DNA from: Acheta domesticus
Taxonomy: Eukaryota; Arthropoda; Insecta; Orthoptera; Gryllidae
Length of the DNA stretch: 64,000 nucleotides
Direction: 5' to 3'
Assembly: GCA_031308135.1 (NCBI GenBank)
Contig: JAHLJT010009436.1
Span: 158,949,302 to 159,013,301 of the forward strand
Part shown: piece after piece, positions 44,464 to 56,017 of the stretch
Position numbering within the stretch: the first letter of the stretch is position 1
How the letters are laid out: the number at the start of each line of letters is the position of its first letter
Position numbers and translations under genes: made by a program
The notes under the pieces: model-generated
What the model was told of the DNA's origin: nothing
Seen by the model: the letters and a program-made list of their open reading frames with translations, nothing else
Databases searched by the model: none

Positions 44464-45259
44464 GTAAGCAAGTACTTGTATTTAAAGTTAGTTGTGAAGG
44501 ACCAGAAATTTTCAAAAATGTCAATCAAAACACGAGTCAAGAATCCGGTATTTAATTATTTATAAATTTATATAATATTTATAAATATATTTAATATTAT
44601 TTATATGTATTAATATACATAAATAGTATTATTTATAAATTCAATCGTAAAGTTTTACAACCTCAAGAGTATTAAATTACTGCTTTATCCAAAGAAACCG
44701 CCAGCCAGTAACACAAGAAACGCCACTATTGCAGCAATCTATTATACGCTCTTTTGTAAAATATTAATATCTTTTAAAATTAGTGAGATCCCACTTTGAT
44801 TTTTCCTGGAGATATCATCAGTAATCTAGTGCGTTTAAATTCAGGAAATTAAATATTTTGCAAAATCTTAAAAATTTGTTTTTAAGTTTCGAATGGAATT
44901 TGAACAGAATTTCTACACTTGGTGTATTCAAGTATATGGTAGTTTTATGTTAGTGATGCGCGTCATTTTTAGCAAATTTCATTATACAATATTTCCGAAA
45001 ATAATAAAGTTAGAAAAAGAAAAAATTCACGTATGAACTTATTTGATCCATATAACAAATAGAAAAAATTAGAAAATAAAAAAAAAATATGAAGGTCAAA
45101 TTTTGGTCTTTTTTGTGCGATTTGACGTGGAATGGCTCAGTAAGTTGATTTCTTCACGAATAGCACAATGAGTGATAATAGCCAAAATCTGTATCTGGTT
45201 TGCTTTTGCAATAATATTTATTACATGGAAGCAAATGTTTTTTATCAATTCTGTCAAAA

Positions 45260-45395
45260 ATGCTAATTTCCACTCGTATTCATAATCCAACATAGGTTAG
45301 GGATCTTAGAACTCTAGCAAATGTACACAAAATACACTTCTCCCCATAGTATGTCTCACACAATTTTTAACTGTTTTTGATATTAATTAAATCTA
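45260..45395 (+). repeat. Dispersed repeat, paired with 54785-54920
   Basis: Shares TCGTATTCA, GGTTTAGGAT/GGTTAGGGAT, CACTTCT and TTTTTAACTGTTTTTGA in order with 54785-54920, same orientation. Unclassified. Confidence 0.5.
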
Positions 45396-45489
45396 TCACT
45401 AAATCCCCAAAATAATAAAACACTTTTGATTTTACTGAAAAGTGCAAATATTTTATTGTATTGTTCTGCCTATTCTCATACTGTACATA

Positions 45490-45785
45490 CTGATGAATTC
45501 TCATACTCAGTGTGTCACTGCTTACAACACGGCTGATGTCATGGAACAGCAAAGCTCCAAAGAAGAGGCAGACTGCTATTAAATATTTGCTATTCCCTTG
45601 TTGCATTATGGAACAGCAATTTTTTTAATATGATGGTATGTAGAGAACTAAGTTTTTGTTACAATATTTACTGTAGTATTGTACGAGAGTATTTTATTTG
45701 TTCTTGAACAGAGTAAGTTGTACTTTCTGGAAAACCATGTTGTTCAACATTGCTGCTGCTGCAGGCCACTAGTTTTCTTAAAACA
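45490..45785 (+). repeat. Dispersed repeat, paired with 18820-19115
   Basis: Second copy of the repeat described at 18820-19115. Ends with GCAGGCCACTAGTTTT, shared exactly. Confidence 0.6.
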
Positions 45786-45870
45786 AATTATTCTTTATCT
45801 GTATATTCATATTTTTTCCAACAAATATTAAGAAAAATAATTGCATTGGTTTGTTTCTTTACTTTTTCAG

Positions 45871-47215
45871 TGTCCAGAATAGTAAGAAGTTCCATGAAGA
45901 TGTGGTCTGGCCTTGTGTGTTGATATGTGTTTGAGATATATGGTACTTTGTTTATCCTGCGAGACTGAGTGGACTGTTGTGGATCTCATTAGGAACAAAT
46001 CAAAATAATGTTACAATTTGCAGTGTGTGACTTGCTGCTTGAATTTGTTGCAGTGTGTGTGTGTGTGGGTGTGTGATTAAGTTACATATATGATTAGGCA
46101 TAATATTAATGCGTGTGCATGAACCCATGAATATATCCAAAACATATTGATGTGAATGACCTGAAGTATTTGATTGAATGTACACAAGTGTATTTCATGA
46201 ATTACAGTAATCACATAATGTGATTCTTGGAATTGTTAGTACATTAATGACACGATAAAAACAGAGACTGATCATTACAAGAAACTTGTATGTTGATAGA
46301 CTGTGTTAAGAAATAAATAGCATAATCATGATGTACTTGAACTTTTAGTGAAAGTGAATTCTCCTTCTACTGTTGAAAATTAATTAAGTTCTTTAAGTGT
46401 TTCCTGTTGTCTGAGTAAACTAATGGATCACTGAGATGATACCAAGATCCAGGCATCAGTACTTTCTGTGAAATGTAGTTGTTGCTGCACTGGCTCAAGT
46501 TCTGCGGGTCATTTTCAGAGCATCTTATTGAATACACTTACTCTCTGCTTTATTTAAAATTCACATGTATATTTGAAATGTGGTTTTATAATGTTTTAAT
46601 TTTTATTTTCTATTATACTTCAGAATAATATTGAAATATGTGCAGGAAGTACATGCATCATAGATTATTTGAGCATGCATTGTGTGATAACTCTCTTGGA
46701 ACATTAGTGTTATAAAACTATGTATATTACTGCATTTTGTGAGATATTCTTCTTGTGCGAAGAAAATATCTATATCCGTCAGCTGGAATCTGTTTGCAAA
46801 ATGTTGACAGCAATTCCTTAGCGTGTTGTGATAGCCATGTTCATATTTTTGAACATTGCATTCTGTGAAGAGCTCTTTCTGTGTTATAAGAAACTCTGTA
46901 TTATGCAGTAGACATGGTCTAACATATTGTTAGTATTTTATTTATTGAAATCAATTATGCCTTTTATCTCAGCAATTGGCATGGAAAGCTACTGTGTAGC
47001 CAACATACGTTTCTGCTAAGAATGGATTGAATATTTTCATTGTTATGTTTTCCTGGTGTTTTAAACTCTTTATAACTAAGGTCATCACAATTATTTTCAT
47101 TTTCCTGCGATATATATATATGTACAGAATGTATTCCCAAATGTTTGCCTATATATTTATTTATCAAGCCATGTTTATGAAAGTTATAATAAAACCCACA
47201 TTTTGAATATATTCT
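45871..47215 (+). other. Probable terminal 3' UTR exon of the TMCC gene
   Basis: Begins after a strong acceptor at 45870 and contains no long open frame and little recognised repeat apart from a GT tract near 46050. It ends just after the AATAAA at 47188. Assignment is by splice signals and position and would need transcript data. Confidence 0.45.
47188..47193 (+). terminator. Poly(A) signal AATAAA
   Basis: AATAAA followed within 30 nt by T-rich sequence (TTGAATATATTCTTATT). It is the best candidate for the main TMCC 3' end. Confidence 0.45.
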
Positions 47216-47284
47216 TATTACTTGAAAAGTGAATGATATATTCTAAGAATGGCAGTTTTGAATTCAAAATACCTCCTTAATATT

Positions 47285-47522
47285 TCTTTGGCCCTGGTGT
47301 ATAAGCTGATTCGTCATGAAAACTTAATTTTGAAGGAGAGCAAGAAAGCACTTTCAAGTGATGCTGTAAATCAGGGATAAATGATATTCAAACAAAACCC
47401 ACACACAAATAGTTTTGTTTGAATATCGTTAATCCCTGATTTACTTCAGTTGAAAGATGATGTTTGCTCTCCTGTAAAATTAAGGTTTCATGACTTATCA
47501 GCTTATTCACCGGGATCAAAGA
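47285..47522. repeat. 238-bp palindrome (long hairpin)
   Basis: Two arms of about 110 bp fold over a short CA-rich loop (CCCACACACAAATA). Left CTGGTGTATAAGCTGATTC pairs with right AATAAGCTGATAAGTC read inverted, and GTAAATCAGGGAT pairs with ATCCCTGATTTAC. It lies about 90 bp past the candidate TMCC poly(A) signal. Probably a foldback MITE, though a transcribed copy would form long dsRNA. Confidence 0.85.
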
Positions 47523-50500
47523 TTTAATGTCCTAAAGACTTTTTTTCTCACTTGTCCTATCATCTTATTTTTGGAGGATATGGGTAATACATAGTTCACA
47601 AACAATTGACAGAAACATTTTATTTCACTCAAGCAATTATTCTTAACATATTTAGCAGCTTTAAAGTTCTTCTCTTTATCAGGAATTAGAAACATGTAAC
47701 CCTTGAAGATTTGTTATTCATTTGAAACATGATTGGGGTACATGAAAAGTTGTAAAGATGATCGTTGTAAAGAAAGTTTTATTTTAATGCTTCTTGAAAT
47801 TAATTTTAAGACCTTTAATACGATGCAAATTTTCATTTATATTATTAGTCCTTTAGATTCTCTCATTACCCCATGGTTGTATGCAGGCTTGACTGCGACA
47901 TGACTATGCATGCGGACAGCATTTGTTTTATCTTCTTTGTTTCATTTTATATTCACTCATCATTAAATTTTTTGATGTATGAAGCAAACTAATTTTTTTA
48001 AACTGAAATACTTTTCAACAAACATAACTATCCAAGTACTATGTGAGGCCTTGCAAAACCAAAGTAGCAAAGTACCAAAATTTTCAAAATTAAGATTTTG
48101 ACATTTAAGTATATAAATTGGCACCAATACATAATTAAAAGAGTTCGAAACGTCTTCCAAGTACATAATTCCAACATCTACTCAGAGATGAGTTTGGTTG
48201 TATGTTAAGACTGATATGCTTTTCTACAAGAGCTTTCTGCCTTGCAGCAACCTCTTTATAGATATTGTGTTTATGTAATTTGATCGGATTTTGGAGGATT
48301 GATGTTGCGGGGGGGATCTTTTCTTTTACTCCTTTTGTGTGGAATATGTAGGGGGCGACAATTGCATTTTGCAACAAATCAGGAAACGTAGGTTGAAGAA
48401 AGCTTTTAATGTGCAAAAGGAGCATGAGTGGTAAATCCTTTTATTTTCTTACTTACAAACTAGACATGGTATTGTGATTCCAAAGAACTGCTTCAGCGTA
48501 GGCTAGTAAGTTGAAATGTGTTAAAATAATTTGAACCTTCATATTTGACATTCTATACCATGTCATGAAAGAAGGAAGATAACCTAGACTGTTCAAGATC
48601 TTGACAATGGGACGTAAGACTGCAAATCTGTAGGGCTACCTGCAAAGAAGCAACAGTTGTGGTTAAAATCAAAGAAAGTTTAAACATCAAAGTTGATTCA
48701 AAACCTATAAAGTGCTACAATCAGGGATCAAGCTGGAAGATATTGTCATGATGGAAATGCATGCTCTTCCTGCACGAGTTAGTTTGTCAGAAAATGAAAA
48801 AGGTGACTTCGAGAAAATGACCACGATATAAAGAATTCTTTCTCAATATTGTGAATGAAATTTAAAATCATATCGCATATGGCATATCAGTCAGATGACA
48901 TTATAGCAGACCTGCACAGCATTTTGCACTGACCTCAGGAGCTGCGTGCGGGCATCCCGGGTGCAAATGAGAAAATCGATGAAGGATCCCAATCTAGGAG
49001 TGGGGTCCACCAATCAGAATGCGCAATTCGAAAGATAGCGCGTAAATTTAAAGAGCAATCGGCAAGAACATGACGGTCATATACAGTTCAAGTAATATAG
49101 TCTTTTGTATTATATTGCAAATGTTTGTTCTCGATATATGACAGGGCGAAATATGAAACTACAACGAATTATACATATTAGATTTCGACTCCAAGTATTA
49201 TAATTGCTTGTGGGGCTTATAATGTAATTCGCTTTGCTAAGATGTAATCACAAATTTAGTGTTGTGCTAAACACAAAATTGTGATACTGAATTGTTTGTT
49301 TGAGGACGACATCAATAAACTATTTTTTATTAACTATGTTTAATTGAATAAGACGGTTCTCTCAAAGCAAAAACATATTGTTCTTAAAAAAAAATCATGA
49401 TTATTTTCTGTTCTAATTTCTGACAAGAATGTAGAGTCGTTTACTACATCATATAAAAATATAAAGCCCTTTGCATTCTATTTAACCAATACCCATGATT
49501 ATCTTATGATTGTCCATAACATATCGTGACAGAAGTTTGCTCGTTGATCTCTTTTATTCAGTTTCATAATGGGGAAAAATGGTCACAAATGTGCTATTAA
49601 ACATTACCCTTCTTGGAATTTCCACATATTCTATTTTTATGTCAATCTTGATGTGAGAGATTGCTCTCATGATTTTGTTCATTTTTCTATGATTTGGAGA
49701 TTATACCATTCCTGGTGAATAATCAATTATTAAATTGCAATTTTGTGTTAGAATTAAATAATATTTTTCTCTTATATAAGCATATATTTTAAAGCTATTG
49801 CTTTAAAATAATGCTTAAGAGTCACAATGAGCATGTTATTTTCTTTAAAAAAATTAGAAAATGAAAATGCATAGAGTGGTGGATACAAAAGTGGATATAC
49901 AGCTGTGCACAGAACGTAAACAGTGAATTATGGCCCTGGTAACTTGAAATACTAGATATAATCCATTTAAACAAATGGGCATATAATTTTGAAGCATGGA
50001 TCATTATTAGACGCCCAGGCATTCAATCTACGCGCTGCGTCGTGCTACGTCAGACTTCTCCCCTCCCCGGAAAGCTTGATTGATTTCCCGAGAAAAGCAT
50101 TTTTGGCACTTAGCTCCTTTGGCTTTGCAAGGCCTCATGTAATGTTGAAGCATACACTGATTTGAGTGAAATTTTAAAAAAAAATTGTAATACAAATGTA
50201 GATCTGAGTGTATTCTTATGTCGTGTAAGAATGTTTAAGAATCCTAATAATGTGAAGAAAAGAAGTACAATTAAGTAGTATGTGAGTCTAAAATATTTAG
50301 TAGAAAGAGATGACTTGTAATATTTACACAGCACCCCATTTCTTACAATATTTCATCTAAGGTCAGTTGCAATGCCTCACTGTGTTTAGCTGCTTGTTTA
50401 TTTCCAGTAGCCCCAGGTATGCTAGTGGTGCCTTGATCTTTCATTGTATCTTGGAATTTAATACTTCCCGATAGAGTTATACCATCGTTGTTACTTATGT

Positions 50501-50908
50501 ACATGTCCCCTTAAAAATTGCCTTTTTGACCTGTTCTCTCACTCTGACAACCATGATTACTCTTGCTTGTTACTTCATTACCATTATCAGAGGCACGTAA
50601 CTTGTCATTTTTCACAACCATTGTATAGTTTTAGCATCCATCAGTCATATCAACTTAAAAGGTTAAAATATAAAAACTTTTAAGAAGTTAGTAAGTAAGA
50701 GAATAAAAAGATAATAGTTCCAACAATAGAGAAAGCATGGTTTAGGGGCTTTAGTTTAATACATGATTTACCAATAACTTGCTTTAAGGCCTGTCACACT
50801 AGCGTTGCGTTGACGCGCGTCTCCTAACGCTGATGATGTCGGTGAGTTGACGCGCTTCGATGCGTGCATACACAATCTCTCAACGCGCATCGTAGTTTAA
50901 TACTATGT

Positions 50909-51072
50909 TATGCGAAACGGCACATGAGCGCTCTTGACGACGTGCGTTGTTGCCAGTGCGCGTCGCTCGTTGAAAGCTAGAAACCATACGTTATTTTGAA
51001 TTACGTTGTAGTTTGACCTGTGGACGTAAACGCACGTCGCCAAGAGCACTCGTGTGCCGTTGTACATAAGAT
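50909..51072. repeat. Imperfect inverted repeat, probable decayed MITE
   Basis: TTATGCGAAACGGCACATGA through CTCTTGACGACGTG (50909 on) pairs with the inverse of CACGTCGCCAAGAGCACTCG through GTACATAA (51031-51068). Weaker pairing extends outward to about 50860 and 51110. The left outer flank GGCCTGTCACACTAG (50788) looks like a Harbinger-type end, but no matching right end was found. Confidence 0.6.
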
Positions 51073-51136
51073 AAAGGCGCACGTTAAGAGACTGGTGTGG
51101 GCAGGCATCAACAGAACTGACGTTATCCGCGTTGTA

Positions 51137-51355
51137 CTTCGGTTTTTCTTGGCGGATGTGTCAATAAAATGGAATATCTCACGGTTTTTTTTCGCGTCGT
51201 TCTCGGTTGTGCCGCTAGGAGTCGCATGATCGCGACTATCGAACAGTACTGGCGATCATGCAATTCCTGGCAGCACAACGGAGAACGATGCGAAAAACCA
51301 TGATATATTCCATTTTGAAGAGAGACCCCCGTGCGCCAAGAAAGGAAAACCGAAG
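51137..51355. mobile_element. Hairpin MITE with TA target site, copy 2
   Basis: 219 bp between TA (51135-51136) and TA (51356-51357). Ends CTTCGGTTTTTCTTGGCG and its inverse. Same inner core as copies 1 and 3 (ATGGAATAT, CGTCGTTCTC, GTCGCATGATCGC). Confidence 0.8.
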
Positions 51356-51499
51356 TATAGGGCATGCGCCCTGTGGGGGTCGACACCTAAATGTAACTAG
51401 TGTTGCTAAAACAGCACGTTCTTTGTCGCCTGTACTTACATGCAAAATTGCGCGAAAAGTACTTGAATTTTCGAAAAATTGTACATGACCTTATTTCAA

Positions 51500-52087
51500 A
51501 ATGTCTTTAAGGAATAGATTGAAAAAACAATCTATCTTCATAATTGTATTTGTAGGAAGACATCGAAAAAATTTTGAACTTTTGCAATTTTCGAAAAAAA
51601 ATTTTCAACAAACATGAGACCTGCACCATTCTCTTAAATGTTCTTCACAGTATCCATCAACAAAATTTAATCAAATAAGATGGAGCCTTTTTTAAACTTT
51701 GGAACATATTCCAGAGGCTTCATGTTCACCCCCAAAATTTAAAATATATATTTCAAATTCAAGGGGTTGCAACATCAGCCATATTTATTGGGAAACATCC
51801 GTTTAGGAGAAAATCATCTGAATGGTTTAGCCGCTAGAGTCGTTCACAGACGGGCGGACAGACAGACGTTTTGATTTTATTGGATTTGTCGGTATCTGGG
51901 AGACACAAAACATGGATTCCAGCTACACCACATATTAGAGGACTTTTTTCTAAATTTAGCAATTGGATTTATCCTCTTTTTCGTTACCAGGGCCCTGCAA
52001 TAAGTTTTCTTTCTGCCGAAAATTCCCCGTTTTTTGTGCAGCATTACAAGAATTCCTCTCTACTGCGTAAGCGGTAGCAAAAAAGTA
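51500..52087 (+). repeat. Hairpin-end repeat family, copy 3, with one internal unit
   Basis: 51500-51800 resembles the ~300-bp unit (TTTGTAGGAAGAC, CTTTTGCAATTTTCGAAAAA, TGGAGCC). 51840-52087 is the 3' module (GACAGACAGACGTTTTGATT, TTTAGCAATTGGATTTATCC, GTTACCAGGGCCCTG). The terminal palindrome is lost. Confidence 0.65.
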
Positions 52088-52390
52088 TAAATAGATTAAG
52101 TTTAGATTTAAGAATTTTTTCTAGTAAATTCAGAAATTCAAAATAATCCTGTGTTTCCCTGCGTTATGCGTGGTACGTCAAAATTACCTTCATATGGAAT
52201 CCATGGTATTGCTGTAGATTGGCAATGTTCGTAACGTAAACAACGTTCGTTCGTAAACAACGATCTCAGAGAGTATAAATACCTTACTGGAGTGATGGAA
52301 CTTTATGTACACACCTTTCTGGTTCTTTGCCAATTGCACGTGGAGTCCCGCAAGGATCAATTTTAGGCCCTATTCTCCATCTATTATACG

Positions 52391-53248
52391 CACGGTGTAA
52401 GACATATAAGACGGAGGTGGGTTCACTCCCGGTGTAAAACTGAAGCTAATGTGAGGTTTGTTCTCACAGTTCTCGCTATGCAAGCGCTGCGGACGACTTG
52501 GGCATTTTTGGGACAAGATGGTGATCCATTTAACAGCTTTGTAAGGCCTCATTCACAATGCAAACTTAAACGTAAACGTAACGTAGCCGCAAAACCTAGA
52601 AATGTGTTATTAAGCGAGACCATTCACAATGCCTTGACGTAACCGTAGACGTAAGACCGTAAACTTAAGAGTTCGCAAGCTCCAAGCTTTTACGTTAAGT
52701 TTACGTCGGAATTCTACCGAAGACCAATCAGAGAGCAGCATGGAAGTTCAATTTCAGATTGTGTTCAGGTAATTTGTGGTTATGTCATTGTTATTGAAAT
52801 GTAGAGAACTAGTTTACGAATGCTTTTGGTGCGTGTTGTGAATTCAATGTAAGAATTTGGACAATTTTTATTGTGACTTTAACCTGAGATGGCGAATAAA
52901 CTAATTATGTCCGACGAATTACTCATGAATTTGGTTCATGAGAATCCTTGCTTATAAGATGAAGGAATGAATTCTGATTGGTTCAGGCGAAACTTACGTT
53001 CGTCATTGTGAATGCTTGTTTTTACGTGTAAATTTTGCGGCTAAGTTTACAGCATTACGTTACGTTTAAGTTTGCATTGTGAATGAGGCCTAACCTCTGG
53101 TGGAAGCCACTGAATCGCGAGACGCCATCAGGAATGCCCAACTCAATCGTGCGCACCGTACGGATAAGTGAGGAACTAGCCTCAAACTGGCTTCAAAAAT
53201 TTTGCCCAAAAGGCGGCTAGTTGACGCACCTATATATCTTACACCGTG
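52391..53248. mobile_element. TIR DNA transposon (858 bp) inside the LINE, 7-bp target duplication
   Basis: The left end CACGGTGTAAGACATATA and right end TATATATCTTACACCGTG are inverse copies with one mismatch. TTATACG precedes the left end (52384-52390) and follows the right end (53249-53255): a perfect 7-bp target duplication. Without the nested MITE at 52545-53090 it is only ~309 bp and carries no transposase. The superfamily is unresolved. CA...TG ends and a 7-bp duplication are shared with the THAP element at 56023. Confidence 0.85.
52545..53090. mobile_element. PIF/Harbinger-like MITE nested in the TIR element
   Basis: GGCCTCATTCACAATGCAAA at the left and its perfect inverse at the right, flanked by TAA on both sides (52542-52544, 53091-53093). 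TIRs extend ~30 bp through AACTTAAACGTA. GGCC ends and a 3-bp TAA duplication are the PIF/Harbinger signature. The 546-bp interior has many ACGTAA/TTACGT words. Confidence 0.88.
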
Positions 53249-53494
53249 TTATACGTAAACGAAATGCTCTTAGCGATTCGAAGCGAAAGAACAGTTCTCT
53301 TTGCGGATGGTACAATTATTCTTTGCAATAAAGAAACCGTTAATAGTACAATATCAAATGTTTCAAATTGGTTCCGTAATAACAAATTAATAGTAAATGA
53401 AAAGAAAACTGTTTCAATGCAGTTTTCCATTTCAAATAAACAATTCTGTACTCCATGGAAAATTAACTTATGTTAAAGTAACAAAATTTTTATA

Positions 53495-53743
53495 CTGCGA
53501 TTTTTCTAAGAGCGACCCTCAAGGCCACTCCAATCCCATCTTCGCGATGGAATATGTCACGGCATTTCGCGTCTTTCTCAGTCGTTCCGATAGATTTCGC
53601 ACGATCGCGACCGTATGAAGCAGTGCTTGCGATCATGCGACTTCTACCGGCAAGACCGAGAAAAGACGCGAAATGCCGTGACATATTCCATCGCGAAGAT
53701 GGGATTTGAGTGGCCTTGAGGGTCGCTCTTAGAAAAATCGCAG
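53495..53743. mobile_element. Hairpin MITE with TA target site, copy 3
   Basis: 249 bp, almost a perfect palindrome with ~100-bp arms, between TA (53493-53494) and TA (53744-53745). Ends CTGCGATTTTTCTAAGAGCG and inverse. Core TGGAATATGTCACGGCATTT and GCATGATCGC shared with the other copies. It is inserted in the LINE copy B and is the best-preserved member. Confidence 0.88.
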
Positions 53744-54784
53744 TATATGTCTATCAATCCAGTCAAACCTCAAATGGAATGCCCTCTTAAATGAATTGAA
53801 CACAAAATTAAGTTCATTATGCTACGCGTTGAGAATTCTTTCAATTTCCGTCAGCCTTTCATACTGCTCGTTGTGTATATTTTGCCAATGTTCATTCCCG
53901 CCTGAGATATGGCATAATATTCTGGGGAAACACATCTTGTAGCTCCCAGACTTCCAGATTACAAAATAGAATTGTACGAATAATAAGAAAATCCAACCCA
54001 CGTGATTCTTGTAAGTCACTCTTTATTAATCTAGGAATTTTACCATTACCTTGTCTCCTGATTTACGAATCAGTAGTTTTTGTCAAAAATGACTTACTTA
54101 AGGGAGGGAATATATTTTCAGCAAAAGCCGATGTCTATAAGTATAACACACGACGTAGTAATCATATTCATCAGATGGCAGTATCAACAGCTCACTACAA
54201 AAAATTCACCTACAATTCATGTACATTACTCTACAACACTTAGCCAGATGACATTAAACGATTAAATTCGATAGAAAAGTTTAATCTCCCAAGTCCCAAG
54301 TAAAATCTTTTCTGGTGCATAACTGTTTCTATACAATTTGAGACAATACCGAACATCAAAAGGAAAGTAACATTAATTTTAACAATGTAGTTAATGTAAT
54401 TATTTATCATTTGTATTGTATAATTCAAAAGAACCTGTAACATATTGTACCACAGTTTCTGGGTTGATGGCCCCCATCTCGATCAGGTTTTTCGTCCAGT
54501 TTCCCTGATCCTTTGAGCAAATGCTGAGATGGTCCCTTGTCTTGCTTGTGGACATAAATGTAACTTCATTCTTTGTGCACGTCTTCTGAATTTCAGTGGG
54601 AAATATAGTTATTCAAATTATCGTTTTCCGTACCATCGCGGAAAAAAGTATTATTCTTTCATGAAGAACATGATGAGGGTTAAGGGCACAAATTTATAGC
54701 TAATTTACCATTGAAAATGTATTTTATTATATAGGAGTAAATATTTTGTTAACAAAACTTGAAAAAAAACCGCTCTTTTTCTTC

Positions 54785-54920
54785 GTATTCAAAATTCGAC
54801 TTGAATATGGTTTAGGATAGAGATCACAGAATTATGAAAACGTGCACAAATTTCACTTCTTTCCATAGCTCGTCACAGTATTTAACGGTTTTTGACGTAA
54901 ATAAATAAATAAAAGACCTG
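54785..54920 (+). repeat. Dispersed repeat, paired with 45260-45395
   Basis: Second copy of the repeat described at 45260-45395. Confidence 0.5.
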
Positions 54921-55435
54921 ATATCACGCATGGTTTCATTCTCCCCTCCACCCCCGCCGTTTCAGAGCAGCCGGGCAAATTGCTGAGATCAACAATACGT
55001 GGAAGCCAGATGTGGGTCGCCCGAGTAATAAGTTTTAGTTGTAGCCCTTGAGGCCTTGCAAGTTGGATATCCCTAGTCTAGAAAATCAAATTCACCTAAG
55101 AAGACAATGGGCACTGAGAATAGTGATACTTATGTTATGAAGTCAAAATAAAAAAGTTTTATGGTTTCTTCATCAAGAACATCTGGTTTCTTCAAGTCGT
55201 AGGAAAAAATAAAAAATCAAACAAAATTTAATGATCTTGTTACAAAATTCGTTGTTAATGGAATGAAATCCTAATCAATTACATTTATAATTGCATGAAG
55301 AAATATTAATGATACAATATTTGAAAAACTAGTAGTGTTGAAAGAAAACGTGTCCTTCGTATACAACTGTAAATCATAAACAAGTTTTGAGAAATAAATT
55401 GTGCAACTGGATTACTATTGGTTGTATTTTGTATT

Positions 55436-55565
55436 TTCAAAAGTATTTTAAAATACTATTTTGTATCTAAAATACTTTTATGGAAGTATTTTGTATTTGG
55501 TATCTGAAATACTTTCAAGGAAGTATTTTGTATCTGAAATACTTTTTTCAAGTATTTTGCCCAAC
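55436..55565 (+). repeat. ~35-bp tandem repeat (AAGTATTTTGTATCTGAAATAC)
   Basis: Three to four copies of a unit built from AAGTATTTTGTATCTGAA and ATACTTT, itself nearly palindromic. Ends in AAGTATTTTGCCCAACTC. May be the terminal part of a DNA transposon, but no partner end was found. Confidence 0.7.
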
Positions 55566-55689
55566 TCGGGGCACGTCGCAATATAATAAAATTTTTCAAG
55601 GCCGTCGCTGGGCGCACAAAAAGATCCGGCGGGTCGCATGCGCCTTGTAGGGCTCTAGTTGGAAAGCCCTAGTTTATGCGCTAGTGTTC

Positions 55690-55795
55690 ACAGACGGACG
55701 TTTGGAAAGAAACCACTTTTTCGATATCAGGGGACCCAAAAACGTGTATTTTCGTTGAAATCTCGAAATCGATTTTACGAAGCATTAGAGAGTTA
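55690..55795 (+). repeat. Hairpin-end repeat family, copy 4 (fragment)
   Basis: GTTCACAGACGGACGTTTGG, GATATCAGGGGACCC, GTTGAAATCTCGAAATCG, AAGCATTAGA. Closest to copy 1 at 17545. Confidence 0.6.
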
Positions 55796-55865
55796 GGTTA
55801 ACTGGTCCACCGTTTTTAAACTAGTTCTAAAATGTTATTTTCTTGATTTTTACACGTGATATTTT

Positions 55866-56017
55866 TTGAAACAGCAAGGAGTCGCATGATCGCCCGCACT
55901 GCTCGAAATAGTCACGATCATGCGAATCCTAGCGATACAACCGAGAACGACGCGAAATACCGTCAGATATTCCATTTTGATGACACCCCCCCACGCGCCA
56001 AGAAAGAAAAACCGAAG
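55866..56017. mobile_element. Hairpin MITE, copy 4 (left arm truncated)
   Basis: GTCGCATGATCGCCCG, CGATCATGCGAATCC, ACCGAGAACGACGCG, then the right arm ATATTCCATTTTGATG through GCGCCAAGAAAG and CCGAAG. It matches copy 2 in its outer arm. The outer left arm is missing. The THAP element is inserted at its right end. Confidence 0.7.

Larger units (their letters stand above)
40433..45870 (+). other. Probable 3' UTR intron of the TMCC gene
   Basis: Donor GTGAGT at 40433 and a strong acceptor TTACTTTTTCAG at 45870. Inside are a ~97-bp-arm foldback element (40728-41347), ~125-bp tandem repeats (42330-42620), a LINE RT fragment (42700-43430), a transposon-like open frame (43913-44463) and dispersed repeats (45260-45785). 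The 41400-42110 stretch has short open frames without recognisable domains. Confidence 0.5.
52170..54440 (+). mobile_element. LINE reverse-transcriptase region to 3' end, copy B, interrupted twice
   Basis: Encodes GIHGIAVDW, then IARGVPQGSILGPI (to 52383), then after an insertion LLAIRSERTVLFADGTIIL (FADD changed to FADG), SNWFRNNKLIVNEKK, and further C-terminal sequence with stops to about 54300, followed by a probable 3' UTR. It belongs to the same family as 42700-43430. Insertions at 52391-53248 and 53495-53743 are younger. The frame continues across both when they are ignored. Confidence 0.8.

Noticed and set aside
48138..48160. Second hammerhead-like GAAACGTC
   Set aside because: No CUGANGA box or stem II at the right place on this strand; a chance match.
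50788..51110. Complete Harbinger-type MITE starting GGCCTGTCACACTAG
   Set aside because: No matching right end or target duplication could be found; only the internal inverted repeat is supported.
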